Below, one piece after another: positions 27,601 to 42,205 of a stretch of DNA of 64,000 nt (its first letter is position 1; every line of letters starts with the position of its first letter). Made by a program: the position numbers and the translations under genes. The stretch is from positions 8,070,255-8,134,254 of the forward strand of contig NC_060965.1 of assembly GCF_910589235.1 (NCBI RefSeq). The letters run 5' to 3'. The stretch comes from Vespa crabro. Lineage: Eukaryota > Arthropoda > Insecta > Hymenoptera > Vespidae. The notes under the pieces were generated by a model. It was not told the DNA's origin and did not search any database. It worked only from the letters and a program-made list of their open reading frames with translations.

Positions 27601-30600
27601 GTTATTGTTATTATTGTTATTATTGTTATTATTGTTGTTATTGTTATTATTGTAATTATTGTTATTATTGTTATTATTGTTATTGATGTTGTTATTATTA
27701 CTGTTATTATTGTTTTTATTGATATTATTGTTATTATTGTTATTATTGTTATTATCGTTATTATCGTTATAATTGTTATTATTGTTATTATCGTTATTAT
27801 TGTTACTATTGTTATTATTGTTATTATTGTTATTATTTTTATTATTGTTACTATAGTTATTATTGTTATTATTGTTATAATTGTTATTACTGTTATTATT
27901 GTTATTATTGTTATTATAGTTGTTATTGTTATTATTGTTATTATTGTTATTATTGGTATAATTTTTAGAATTGTTATTATTGTTATTATTGTTATTATTG
28001 TGATTATTGTTATTATTGTTATTATTGTTATTAATGTTATTGTTACTGTTATTATTGTTATTATTGTTATTATTGTTATTGTTGTTATTATTGTTATTAT
28101 TGTTATTGTTTTTATTATTGTTGTTATTGTTGTTATTGTTATTATTGTTATTATTGTAATTCTTGTTATTATTGTTATTATTGTTATTGATGTTGTTATT
28201 ATTGTTATTATTGTTATTATTGTTATTATTGTTATTGTTGTTATTATTGTTGTTATTGTTGTTATTATTGCTATTATTGTTATTGTTGTTATTATAGTTA
28301 TTATTGTTATTATTGTTATTATTGTTATTGTTGTTATTATTGTTATTATCGTTGTTATTGTTATTATTTTGATTATTGTTATTATTGTTATTTTTGTTAT
28401 TGTTATTGTTATTATTGTTATTATTGTTGTTATTGTTATTGTTATTATTGTTATTATTGTTATTATTGTTATTGTTGTTATTATTGTTATTATCGTTAAT
28501 ATTGTTATTATTGTTATTATTGTTATTATTGTTATTATTGTTGTTGTTGTTATTATTTTTATTATTGTTATTATTGTTATTATTGTTGTTATTGTTATTA
28601 TTGTAATTATTGTTATCATTGTTATTATTGTTATTGATGTTGTTATTATTGTTATTATTGTAATTTTTGTTATTATTTTTATTATTGTTATTGTTATTGT
28701 TATTGTTATTTTTAATGTTATTGTTATTATTGTTATTATTGCTTTTATTGTTATTGTTGTTATTGTTGTTATTATTGTTATTATCGTTGTTATTGTTATT
28801 ATTGTGATTATTGTTAATATTGTTATTATTGGTATTGTTATTGTTATTATTGTTATTATTGTTATTATTGTTGTTATTGTTATTATTGTAATTATTGTTA
28901 TTATTGTTATTATTGTTATTGATGTTGTTATTATTGTTATTATTGTAATTATAGTTATTATTGTTATTGTTGTTATTGATGTTGTTATTATTGTTATTAT
29001 TGTTATTATTGTTATTATTGTTATTATTGTTATTGTTGTTATTGTTGTTATTATTGCTATTATTGTTGTTGTTATTAATATTTTTATTATTGTTATTGTT
29101 ATTGTTATTGTTATTGTTATTGTTATTGTTATTGTTATTGTTATTATTGCTATTATTGTTATTATTGTTATTGTTGTTATTATTGTTATTATCGTTAATA
29201 TTGTTATTATTGCTATTATTGCTATTATTGTTAATATTTTTATTGTTGGTATTATTGTTACTATTCTTGTTATTGTTATTAATGTTATTATTGTTATTAT
29301 TGTTATTATTGTTGTTATTGTTATTGTTGTTATTATTGTTATTATCGTTAATATTGTTATTATTGTTACTCTTGTTATTGTTATTGTTGTTATTATTGTT
29401 ATTATCGTTGTTATTGTTATTATTGTTATTTTTGTTATTATTTTTATTATTGTTATTGTTATTGTTATTGTTATTTTTAATGTTATTGTTATTATTGTTA
29501 TTATTGCTATTATTGTTGTTATTATTATTATTGTTATTATTGTTATTGATGTTGTTATTATTGTTGTTATTGTTATTATTGTTATTGTTGTTATTATTGT
29601 TGTTATTGTTATTGTTATTATTGTTATTATTGTTATTAATGTTATTGTTATTATTGTTATTATTGTTGTTATTCTTATTATTGTAATTATTGTTATTATT
29701 GTTATTATTTTTATTGATGTTGTTATTATTGTTATTATTGTTATTATTGTTATTATTGTTATTATTGTTATTGTTGTTATTGTTGTTATTATTGCTATTA
29801 TTGTTGTTGTTATTATTATTTTTATTATTGTTATTGTTATTGTTATTGTTATTATTACTGTTATTATTGTTTTTATTGATATTATTGTTATTATTGTTAT
29901 TATTGTTATTATCGTTATTATCGTTATAATTGTTATTATTGTTATTATCGTTATTATTGTTACTATTGTTATTATTGTTATTATTGTTATTATTGTTATT
30001 ATTCTTATTGTTATTGTTATTATTGTTATTATTGTTATTATTGTTATTATTGTTGTTATTGTTATTATTGTAATTATTATTATTTTTGTTATTATTGTTG
30101 TTATTTTTGTTATTGTTATTATTGTTATAATTGTTATTGTTGTTATTATTGTTGTTAGTGTTGTTATTGTTATTATTGTTATTGTTGTTATTATTGTTAT
30201 TATCGTTGTTATTGTTATTATTGTGATTACTGTTATTATTGTTATTATTGTTATTATTCTTATTGTTATTATTGTTATTATTCTTATTGTTATTGTTATT
30301 ATTGTTATTATTGTTATTATTGTTGTTATTGTTATTATTGTAATTATTGTTATCATTGTTATTATTGTTATTGATGTTGTTATTATTGTTATTATTGTTA
30401 TTATTGTCATTATAGTTATTGTTGTTATTGTTGTTATTATTGTTGTTATTTTTGTTATTGTTTTTATTGTTATTATGTTTATTATTGTTATTGTTGTTAT
30501 TATTGTTATTATCGTTGTTATTGTTATTATTGTGATTATTGTTATTATTGTTATTATTGGTATTGTTATTGTTATTATTGTTATTATTGTTATTATTGTT

Positions 30601-33056
30601 GTTATTGTTATTATTGTAATTATTGTTATTATTGTTATTATTGTTATTGATGTTGTTATTATTACTGTTATTATTGTTTTTATTGATATTATTGTTATTA
30701 TTGTTATTATTGTTATTATCGTTATTATCGTTATAATTGTTATTATTGTTATTATCGTTATTATTGTTACTATTGTTATTATTGTTATTATTGTTATTAT
30801 TTTTATTATTGTTACTATAGTTATTATTGTTATTATTGTTATAATTGTTATTACTGTTATTATTGTTATTATTGTTATTATAGTTATTATTGTTATTATT
30901 GTTATTATTGTGATTATTGTTATTATTGTTATTATTGTTATTAATGTTATTGTTACTGTTAATATTGTTATTATTGTTATTATTGTTATTGTTGTTATTA
31001 TTGTTATTATTGTTATTGTTTTTATTATTGTTGTTATTGTTGTTATTGTTATTATTGTTATTATTGTAATTCTTGTTATTATTGTTATTATTGTTATTGA
31101 TGTTGTTATTATTGTTATTATTGTTATTATTGTTATTATTGTTATTGTTGTTATTATTGTTGTTATTGTTGTTATTATTGCTATTATTGTTATTGTTGTT
31201 ATTATTGTTATTATTGTTATTATTGTTATTATTGTTATTATTGTTATTGTTGTTATTATTGTTATTATCGTTGTTATTGTTATTATTTTGATTATTGTTA
31301 TTATTGTTATTTTTGTTATTGTTATTGTTATTATTGTTATTATTGTTGTTATTGTTATTATTGTAATTATTGTTATTTTTGTTATTATTGTTATTGATGT
31401 TGTTATTATTGTTATTATTGTTATTATTCTTATTATTGTTATTATTGTTATTATTGTTATTGTTGTTATTGTTGTTATTATTGCTATTATTGTTGTTGTT
31501 ATTATTATTTTTATTATTGTTATTGTTATTGTTATTGTTATTGTTATTGTTATTGTTATTATTGTTATTATTGTTATTATTGTTATTGTTGTTATTATTG
31601 TTATTATCGTTAATATTGTTATTATTGTTATTATTGTTATTATTGTTATTATTGTTGTTGTTGTTATTATTTTTATTATTGTTATTATTGTTATTATTGT
31701 TGTTATTGTTATTATTGTAATTATTGTTATCATTGTTATTATTGTTATTGATGTTGTTATTATTGTTATTATTGTTATTATTGTTATTATTGTTATTATA
31801 GTTATTGTTGTTATTATTGTTGTAATTTTTGTTATTGTTATTATTGTTATTATTGTTATTATTGTTATTGTTGTTATTATTGTTATTATCGTTGTTATTG
31901 TTATTATTGTGATTATTGTTAATATTGTTATTATTGGTATTGTTATTGTTATTATTGTTATTATTGTTATTATTGTAATTATTGTTATTATTGTTATTAT
32001 TGTTATTGATGTTGTTATTATTGTTATTATTGTAATTATAGTTATTATTGTTATTGTTGTTATTGACGTTGTTATTATTGTTATTATTGTTATTATTGTT
32101 ATTATTGTTATTATTGTTATTATTGTTATTGTTGTTATTGTTGTTATTATTGCTATTATTGTTGTTGTTATTAATATTTTTATTATTGTTATTGTTATTG
32201 TTATTGTTATTGTTATTGTTATTGTTATTGTTATTATTGCTATTATTGTTATTATTGTTATTGTTGTTATTATTGTTATTACCGTTAATATTGTTATTAT
32301 TGCTATTATTGCTATTATTGTTAATATTTTTATTGTTGGTATTATTGTTACTATTCTTGTTATTGTTATTAATGTTATTATTGTTATTATTGTTATTATT
32401 GTTGTTATTGTTATTGTTGTTATTATTGTTATTATCGTTAATATTGTTATTATTGCTATTATTGCTATTATTGTTAATATTTTTATTGTTGTCATTATTG
32501 TTACTATTGTTGTTATTGTTGTTATTGTTATTATTGTTATTATTGTTATTATTGTTACTATTGTTATTGTTATTGTTGTTATTATTGTTATTATCGTTGT
32601 TATTGTTATTATTGTTATTTTTGTTATTATTTTTATTATTGTTATTGTTATTGTTATTGTTATTTTTAATGTTATTGTTATTATTGTTATTATTGTTATT
32701 ATTGCTTTTATTGTTATTGTTGTTATTATTTTTATTAATGTTATTGTTATTGTTATTATTGTTATTATTGTTATCATTGTTATTATTGTTGTTATTGTTA
32801 TTATTGTAATTATTATTATTATTGTTATTGATGTTGTTATTATTGTAATTATTGTTATTATTGTTATTATTGTTAATATTGTTGTTATTGTTATTATTGT
32901 AATTATTGTTATTATTGTTATTATTGTTATTATTATTATTTTTGTTATTATTGTTGTTATTTTTGTTATTGTTATTATTGTTATTATTGTTATTGTTGTT
33001 ATTATTGTTGTTAGTGTTGTTATTGTTATTATTTTTATCATTGTTATTATTGTTGT
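24612..33056 (+). repeat. 8,445-base tandem unit, copy 1
   Basis: The block starts at an ATCGTTGTTATTG site (C at 24615) that recurs with C at 33060. Landmark A at 25723 and 27955 corresponds to 34168 and 36400. The spacing is 8,445, falling to 8,436 and then 8,421 through small in-phase deletions. The unit contains the eight-T tract near 27486, its TTTTTG variant near 30459, and a TTTTTATCATTG site just before the junction at 33.05 kb. No gene is seen. Confidence 0.88.
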
Positions 33057-34316
33057 TATCGTTGTTATTGTTATTATTTTGATTATTGTTATTATTGTTA
33101 TTTTTGTTATTGTTATTGTTATTATTGTTATTATTGTTATTATTGTTGTTATTGTTATTATTGTTATTATTGTTATTATTGTTATTGTTGTTATTATTGT
33201 TATTATTATTGTTGTTGTTATTATTGTTATTGTTGTTATTATTGTTATTATCGTTAATATTGTTATTATTGCGATTATTGCTATTATTGTTAATATTTTT
33301 ATTGTTGTTATTATTGTTACTATTGTTGTTATTGTTGTTATTGTTATTATTGTTATTATTGTTATTATTGTTATTAATGTTGTTATTGTTATTGTTATTA
33401 TTGTTATTATTGTTATTATTGTTACTCTTGTTATTGTTATTGTTGTTATTATTGTTATTATCGTTGTTATTGTTATTATTGTTATTTTTGTTATTATTTT
33501 TATTATTGTTATTGTTATTGTTATTGTTATTTTTAATGTTATTGTTATTATTGTTATTATTGCTATTATTGTTGTTATTATTATTATTGTTATTATTGTT
33601 ATTGATGTTGTTATTATTGTTGTTATTGTTATTATTGTTATTATTGTTATTATTGTTGTTATTGTTATTGTTATTATTGTTATTATTGTTATTAATGTTA
33701 TTGTTATTATTGTTATTATTGTTGTTATTCTTATTATTGTAATTATTGTTATTATTGTTATTATTTTTATTGATGTTGTTATTATTGTTATTATTGTTAT
33801 TATTGTTATTATTGTTATTATTGTTATTGTTGTTATTGTTGTTATTATTGCTATTATTGTTGTTGTTATTATTATTTTTATTATTGTTATTGTTATTGTT
33901 ATTGTTATTATTACTGTTATTATTGTTTTTATTGATATTATTGTTATTATTGTTATTATTGTTATTATCGTTATTATCGTTATAATTGTTATTATTGTTA
34001 TTATCGTTATTATTGTTACTATTGTTATTATTGTTATTATTGTTATTATTTTTATTATTGTTACTATAGTTATTATTGTTATTATTGTTATAATTGTTAT
34101 TACTGTTATTATTGTTATTATTGTTATTATAGTTATTATTGTTATTATTGTTATTATTGTTATTATTGGTATAATTTTTAGAATTGTTATTATTGTTATT
34201 ATTGTTATTATTGTGATTATTGTTATTATTGTTATTATTGTTATTTATGTTATTGTTACTGTTATTATTGTTATTATTGTTATTATTGTTATTGTTGTTA
34301 TTATTGTTATTATTGT

Positions 34317-34590
34317 TGTTATTGTTGTTATTATTGCTATTATTGTTATTGTTGTTATTATTGTTATTATTGTTATTATTGTTATTATTGTTATTGTTGT
34401 TATTATTGTTATTATCGTTGTTATTGTTATTATTTTGATTATTGTTATTGTTGTTATTATTGTTGTTATTGTTGTTATTATTGCTATTATTGTTATTGTT
34501 GTTATTATTGTTATTATTGTTATTATTGTTATTATTGTTATTGTTGTTATTATTGTTATTATCGTTGTTATTGTTATTATTTTGATTATT
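34317..34590 (+). repeat. 147-base local duplication that leaves unit length unchanged
   Basis: A stretch running from TATTATTGCTATTATTG to ATTTTGATT occurs twice 147 bases apart (GCT at 34336 and 34483, TTTTG at 34433 and 34580). In copy 1 of the 8,445-base unit this stretch is single (GCT at 26038), and the upstream sequence around 25876-26002 is instead TTTTTATTATTG and neighbours. Yet the distance from landmark A to the aligned GCT is 315 bases in both units, so the second stretch replaces other sequence of equal length. Confidence 0.75.
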
Positions 34591-36680
34591 GTTATTATTG
34601 TTATTTTTGTTATTGTTATTGTTATTATTGTTATTATTGTTATTATTGTTGTTATTGTTATTATTGTAATTATTGTTATTATTGTTATTATTGTTATTGA
34701 TGTTGTTATTATTGTTATTATTGTTATTATTGTTATTATTGTTATTGTTGTTATTGTTGTTATTATTGCTATTATTGTTGTTGTTATTATTACTTTTATT
34801 ATTGTTATTGTTATTGTTATTGTTATTGTTATTGTTATTGTTATTATTGTTATTATTGTTATTGTTGTTATTATTGTTATTATCGTTAATATTGTTATTA
34901 TTGTTATTATTGTTATTATTGTTATTATTGTTGTTGTTGTTATTATTTTTATTATTGTTATTATTGTCATTATTGTTGTTATTGTTATTATTGTAATTAT
35001 TGTTATCATTGTTATTATTGTTATTGATGTTGTTATTATTGTTATTATTGTTATTATTGTTATTATTGTTATTATAGTTATTGTTGTTATTGTTGTTATT
35101 ATTGTTGTAATTTTTGTTATTGTTATTATTGTTATTATTGTTATTATTGTTATTGTTGTTATTATTGTTATTATCGTTGTTATTGTTATTATTGTGATTA
35201 TTGTTAATATTGTTATTATTGGTTTTGTTATTGTTATTATTGTTATTATTGTTATTATTGTTGTTATTGTTATTATTGTAATTATTGTTATTATTGTTAT
35301 TATTGTTATTGATGTTGTTATTATTGTTATTATTGTAATTATAGTTATTATTGTTATTGTTGTTATTGATGTTGTTATTATTGTTATTATTGTTATTATT
35401 GTTATTATTGTTATTATTGTTATTGTTGTTATTATTGTTATTATCGTTATTATTGTTACTATTGTGATTATTGTTATTATTGTTATTATTGTTATTATTC
35501 TTATTGTTATTGTTATTATTGTTATTATTGTTATTATTGTTATTATTGTTGTTATTGTTATTATTGTAATTATTATTATTTTTGTTATTATTATTGTTAT
35601 TTTTGTTATTGTTATTATTGTTATAATTGTTATTGTTGTTATTATTGTTGTTAGTGTTGTTATTGTTATTATTGTTATTGTTGTTATTATTGTTATTATC
35701 GTTGTTATTGTTATTATTGTGATTATTGTTATTATTGTTATTATTGTTATTATTCTTATTGTTATTGTTATTATTGTTATTATTGTTATTATTGTTGTTA
35801 TTGTTATTATTGTAATTATTGTTATCATTGTTATTATTGTTATTGATGTTGTTATTATTGTTATTATTGTTATTATTGTTATTATTGTCATTATAGTTAT
35901 TGTTGTTATTGTTGTTATTATTGTTGTTATTTTTTTTATTGTTTTTATTGTTATTATGTTTATTATTGTTATTGTTGTTATTATTGTTATTATCGTTGTT
36001 ATTGTTATTATTGTGATTATTGTTATTATTGTTATTATTGGTATTGTTATTGTTATTATTGTTATTATTGTTATTATTGTTGTTATTGTTATTATTGTAA
36101 TTATTGTTATTATTGTTATTATTGTTATTGATGTTGTTATTATTACTGTTATTATTGTTTTTATTGATATTATTGTTATTATTGTTATTATTGTTATTAT
36201 CGTTATTATCGTTATAATTGTTATTATTGTTATTATCGTTATTATTGTTACTATTGTTATTATTGTTATTATTGTTATTATTTTTATTATTGTTACTATA
36301 GTTATTATTGTTATTATTGTTATAATTGTTATTACTGTTATTATTGTTATTATTGTTATTATAGTTGTTATTGTTATTATTGTTATTATTGTTATTATTG
36401 GTATAATTTTTAGAATTGTTATTATTGTTATTATTGTTATTATTGTGATTATTGTTATTATTGTTATTATTGTTATTAATGTTATTGTTACTGTTATTAT
36501 TGTTATTATTGTTATTATTGTTATTGTTGTTATTATTGTTATTATTGTTATTGTTTTTATTATTGTTGTTATTGTTGTTATTGTTATTATTGTTATTATT
36601 GTAATTCTTGTTATTATTGTTATTATTGTTATTGATGTTGTTATTATTGTTATTATTGTTATTATTGTTATTATTGTTAT

Positions 36681-39439
36681 TGTTGTTATTATTGTTGTTA
36701 TTGTTGTTATTATTGCTATTATTGTTATTGTTGTTATTATAGTTATTATTGTTATTATTGTTATTGTTGTTATTATTGTTATTATCGTTGTTATTGTTAT
36801 TATTTTGATTATTGTTATTATTGTTATTTTTGTTATTGTTATTGTTATTATTGTTATTATTGTTGTTATTGTTATTGTTATTATTGTTATTATTGTTATT
36901 ATTGTTATTGTTGTTATTATTGTTATTATCGTTAATATTGTTATTATTGTTATTATTGTTATTATTGTTATTATTGTTGTTGTTGTTATTATTTTTATTA
37001 TTGTTATTATTGTTATTATTGTTGTTATTGTTATTATTGTAATTATTGTTATCATTGTTATTATTGTTATTGATGTTGTTATTATTGTTATTATTGTAAT
37101 TATAGTTATTATTTTTATTATTGTTATTGTTATTGTTATTGTTATTTTTAATGTTATTGTTATTATTGTTATTATTGCTTTTATTGTAATTGTTGTTATT
37201 GTTGTTATTATTGTTATTATCGTTGTTATTGTTATTATTGTGATTATTGTTAATATTGTTATTATTGGTATTGTTATTGTTATTATTGTTATTATTGTTA
37301 TTATTGTTGTTATTGTTATTATTGTAATTATTGTTATTATTGTTATTATTGTTATTGATGTTGTTATTATTGTTATTATTGTAATTATAGTTATTATTGT
37401 TATTGTTGTTATTGATGTTGTTATTATTGTTATTATTGTTATTATTGTTATTATTGTTATTATTGTTATTGTTGTTATTGTTGTTATTATTGCTATTATT
37501 GTTGTTGTTATTAATATTTTTATTATTGTTATTGTTATTGTTATTGTTATTGTTATTGTTATTGTTATTGTTATTATTGCTATTATTGTTATTATTGTTA
37601 TTGTTGTTATTATTGTTATTATCGTTAATATTGTTATTATTGCTATTATTGCTATTATTGTTAATATTTTTATTGTTGGTATTATTGTTACTATTCTTGT
37701 TATTGTTATTAATGTTATTATTGTTATTATTGTTATTATTGTTGTTATTGTTATTGTTGTTATTATTGTTATTATCGTTAATATTGTTATTATTGTTACT
37801 CTTGTTATTGTTATTGTTGTTATTATTGTTATTATCGTTGTTATTGTTATTATTGTTATTTTTGTTATTATTTTTATTATTGTTATTGTTATTGTTATTG
37901 TTATTTTTAATGTTATTGTTATTATTGTTATTATTGCTATTATTGTTGTTATTATTATTATTGTTATTATTGTTATTGATGTTGTTATTATTGTTGTTAT
38001 TGTTATTATTGTTATTATTGTTATTATTGTTGTTATTGTTATTGTTATTATTGTTATTATTGTTATTAATGTTATTGTTATTATTGTTATTATTGTTGTT
38101 ATTCTTATTATTGTAATTATTGTTATTATTTTTATTGATGTTGTTATTATTGTTATTATTGTTATTATTGTTATTATTGTTATTATTGTTATTGTTGTTA
38201 TTGTTGTTATTATTGCTATTATTGTTGTTGTTATTATTATTTTTATTATTGTTATTGTTATTGTTATTGTTATTATTACTGTTATTATTGTTTTTATTGA
38301 TATTATTGTTATTATTGTTATTATTGTTATTATCGTTATTATCGTTATAATTGTTATTATTGTTATTATCGTTATTATTGTTACTATTGTTATTATTGTT
38401 ATTATTGTTATTATTGTTATTATTCTTATTGTTATTGTTATTATTGTTATTATTGTTATTATTGTTATTATTGTTGTTATTGTTATTATTGTAATTATTA
38501 TTATTTTTGTTATTATTGTTGTTATTTTTGTTATTGTTATTATTGTTATAATTGTTATTGTTGTTATTATTGTTGTTAGTGTTGTTATTGTTATTATTGT
38601 TATTGTTGTTATTATTGTTATTATCGTTGTTATTGTTATTATTGTGATTACTGTTATTATTGTTATTATTGTTATTATTCTTATTGTTATTATTGTTATT
38701 ATTCTTATTGTTATTGTTATTATTGTTATTATTGTTATTATTGTTGTTATTGTTATTATTGTAATTATTGTTATCATTGTTATTATTGTTATTGATGTTG
38801 TTATTATTGTTATTATTGTTATTATTGTCATTATAGTTATTGTTGTTATTGTTGTTATTATTGTTGTTATTTTTGTTATTGTTTTTATTGTTATTATGTT
38901 TATTATTGTTATTGTTGTTATTATTGTTATTATCGTTGTTATTGTTATTATTGTGATTATTGTTATTATTGTTATTATTGGTATTGTTATTGTTATTATT
39001 GTTATTATTGTTATTATTGTTGTTATTGTTATTATTGTAATTATTGTTATTATTGTTATTATTGTTATTGATGTTGTTATTATTACTGTTATTATTGTTT
39101 TTATTGATATTATTGTTATTATTGTTATTATTGTTATTATCGTTATTATCGTTATAATTGTTATTATTGTTATTATCGTTATTATTGTTACTATTGTTAT
39201 TATTGTTATTATTGTTATTATTTTTATTATTGTTACTATAGTTATTATTGTTATTATTGTTATAATTGTTATTACTGTTATTATTGTTATTATTGTTATT
39301 ATAGTTATTATTGTTATTATTGTTATTATTGTGATTATTGTTATTATTGTTATTATTGTTATTAATGTTATTGTTACTGTTATTATTGTTATTATTGTTA
39401 TTATTGTTATTGTTGTTATTATTGTTATTATTGTTATTG
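36681..39439 (+). repeat. Nested 2,766-base tandem unit, copy 1
   Basis: Within copy 2 of the 8,445-base unit, the sequence from GTTGTTATTATTGTTGTTATTG near 36681 starts again near 39440. The spacing is 2,757 at first and 2,766 after a 9-base unit is gained near 39.5 kb. At the junction the expected TTATTGTTTTTATTATTG (as at 42205) is replaced by TTATTGTTGTTATTATTG. Confidence 0.85.
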
Positions 39440-42205
39440 TTGTTATTATTGTTGTTATTGTTGTTATTATTGCTATTATTGTTATTGTTGTTATTATAGT
39501 TATTATTGTTATTATTGTTATTATTGTTATTGTTGTTATTATTGTTATTATCGTTGTTATTGTTATTATTTTGATTATTGTTATTATTGTTATTTTTGTT
39601 ATTGTTATTGTTATTATTGTTATTATTGTTGTTATTGTTATTGTTATTATTGTTATTATTGTTATTATTGTTATTGTTGTTATTATTGTTATTATCGTTA
39701 ATATTGTTATTATTGTTATTATTGTTATTATTGTTATTATTGTTGTTGTTGTTATTATTTTTATTATTGTTATTATTGTTATTATTGTTGTTATTGTTAT
39801 TATTGTAATTATTGTTATCATTGTTATTATTGTTATTGATGTTGTTATTATTGTTATTATTGTAATTTTTGTTATTATTTTTATTATTGTTATTGTTATT
39901 GTTATTGTTATTTTTAATGTTATTGTTATTATTGTTATTATTGCTTTTATTGTAATTGTTGTTATTGTTGTTATTATTGTTATTATCGTTGTTATTGTTA
40001 TTATTGTGATTATTGTTAATATTGTTATTATTGGTATTGTTATTGTTATTATTGTTATTATTGTTATTATTGTTGTTATTGTTATTATTGTAATTATTGT
40101 TATTATTGTTATTATTGTTATTGATGTTGTTATTATTGTTATTATTGTAATTATAGTTATTATTGTTATTGTTGTTATTGATGTTGTTATTATTGTTATT
40201 ATTGTTATTATTGTTATTATTGTTATTATTGTTATTGTTGTTATTGTTGTTATTATTGCTATTATTGTTGTTGTTATTAATATTTTTATTATTGTTATTG
40301 TTATTGTTATTGTTATTGTTATTGTTATTGTTATTGTTATTATTGCTATTATTGTTATTATTGTTATTGTTGTTATTATTGTTATTATCGTTAATATTGT
40401 TATTATTGCTATTATTGCTATTATTGTTAATATTTTTATTGTTGGTATTATTGTTACTATTCTTGTTATTGTTATTAATGTTATTATTGTTATTATTGTT
40501 ATTATTGTTGTTATTGTTATTGTTGTTATTATTGTTATTATCGTTAATATTGTTATTATTGTTACTCTTGTTATTGTTATTGTTGTTATTATTGTTATTA
40601 TCGTTGTTATTGTTATTATTGTTATTTTTGTTATTATTTTTATTATTGTTATTGTTATTGTTATTGTTATTTTTAATGTTATTGTTATTATTGTTATTAT
40701 TGCTATTATTGTTGTTATTATTATTATTGTTATTATTGTTATTGATGTTGTTATTATTGTTGTTATTGTTATTATTGTTATTATTGTTATTATTGTTGTT
40801 ATTGTTATTGTTATTATTGTTATTATTGTTATTAATGTTATTGTTATTATTGTTATTATTGTTGTTATTCTTATTATTGTAATTATTGTTATTATTTTTA
40901 TTGATGTTGTTATTATTGTTATTATTGTTATTATTGTTATTATTGTTATTATTGTTATTGTTGTTATTGTTGTTATTATTGCTATTATTGTTGTTGTTAT
41001 TATTATTTTTATTATTGTTATTGTTATTGTTATTGTTATTATTACTGTTATTATTGTTTTTATTGATATTATTGTTATTATTGTTATTATTGTTATTATC
41101 GTTATTATCGTTATAATTGTTATTATTGTTATTATCGTTATTATTGTTACTATTGTTATTATTGTTATTATTGTTATTATTGTTATTATTCTTATTGTTA
41201 TTGTTATTATTGTTATTATTGTTATTATTGTTATTATTGTTGTTATTGTTATTATTGTAATTATTATTATTTTTGTTATTATTGTTGTTATTTTTGTTAT
41301 TGTTATTATTGTTATAATTGTTATTGTTGTTATTATTGTTGTTAGTGTTGTTATTGTTATTATTGTTATTGTTGTTATTATTGTTATTATCGTTGTTATT
41401 GTTATTATTGTGATTACTGTTATTATTGTTATTATTGTTATTATTCTTATTGTTATTATTGTTATTATTCTTATTGTTATTGTTATTATTGTTATTATTG
41501 TTATTATTGTTGTTATTGTTATTATTGTAATTATTGTTATCATTGTTATTATTGTTATTGATGTTGTTATTATTGTTATTATTGTTATTATTGTCATTAT
41601 AGTTATTGTTGTTATTGTTGTTATTATTGTTGTTATTTTTGTTATTGTTTTTATTGTTATTATGTTTATTATTGTTATTGTTGTTATTATTGTTATTATC
41701 GTTGTTATTGTTATTATTGTGATTATTGTTATTATTGTTATTATTGGTATTGTTATTGTTATTATTGTTATTATTGTTATTATTGTTGTTATTGTTATTA
41801 TTGTAATTATTGTTATTATTGTTATTATTGTTATTGATGTTGTTATTATTACTGTTATTATTGTTTTTATTGATATTATTGTTATTATTGTTATTATTGT
41901 TATTATCGTTATTATCGTTATAATTGTTATTATTGTTATTATCGTTATTATTGTTACTATTGTTATTATTGTTATTATTGTTATTATTTTTATTATTGTT
42001 ACTATAGTTATTATTGTTATTATTGTTATAATTGTTATTACTGTTATTATTGTTATTATTGTTATTATTGTTATTATTGTTATTATTGTTATTATTGTTA
42101 TTATTGTTATTATTGTTATTATTGTTATTAATGTTATTGTTACTGTTATTATTGTTATTATTGTTATTATTGTTATTGTTGTTATTATTGTTATTATTGT
42201 TATTG
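39440..42205 (+). repeat. Nested 2,766-base tandem unit, copy 2
   Basis: This is a direct repeat of 36681-39439 with matching markers: the TTTTTGTTATTG tract near 38870/41636 and the ATTAATGTTATTG site at 39361/42127. Private changes in this copy turn TATAG into TATTG near 42060 and GTGATT into GTTATT near 42095, leaving a longer stretch of plain ATTATTGTT. After 42205 the sequence continues as at 31.02 kb. Confidence 0.85.
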
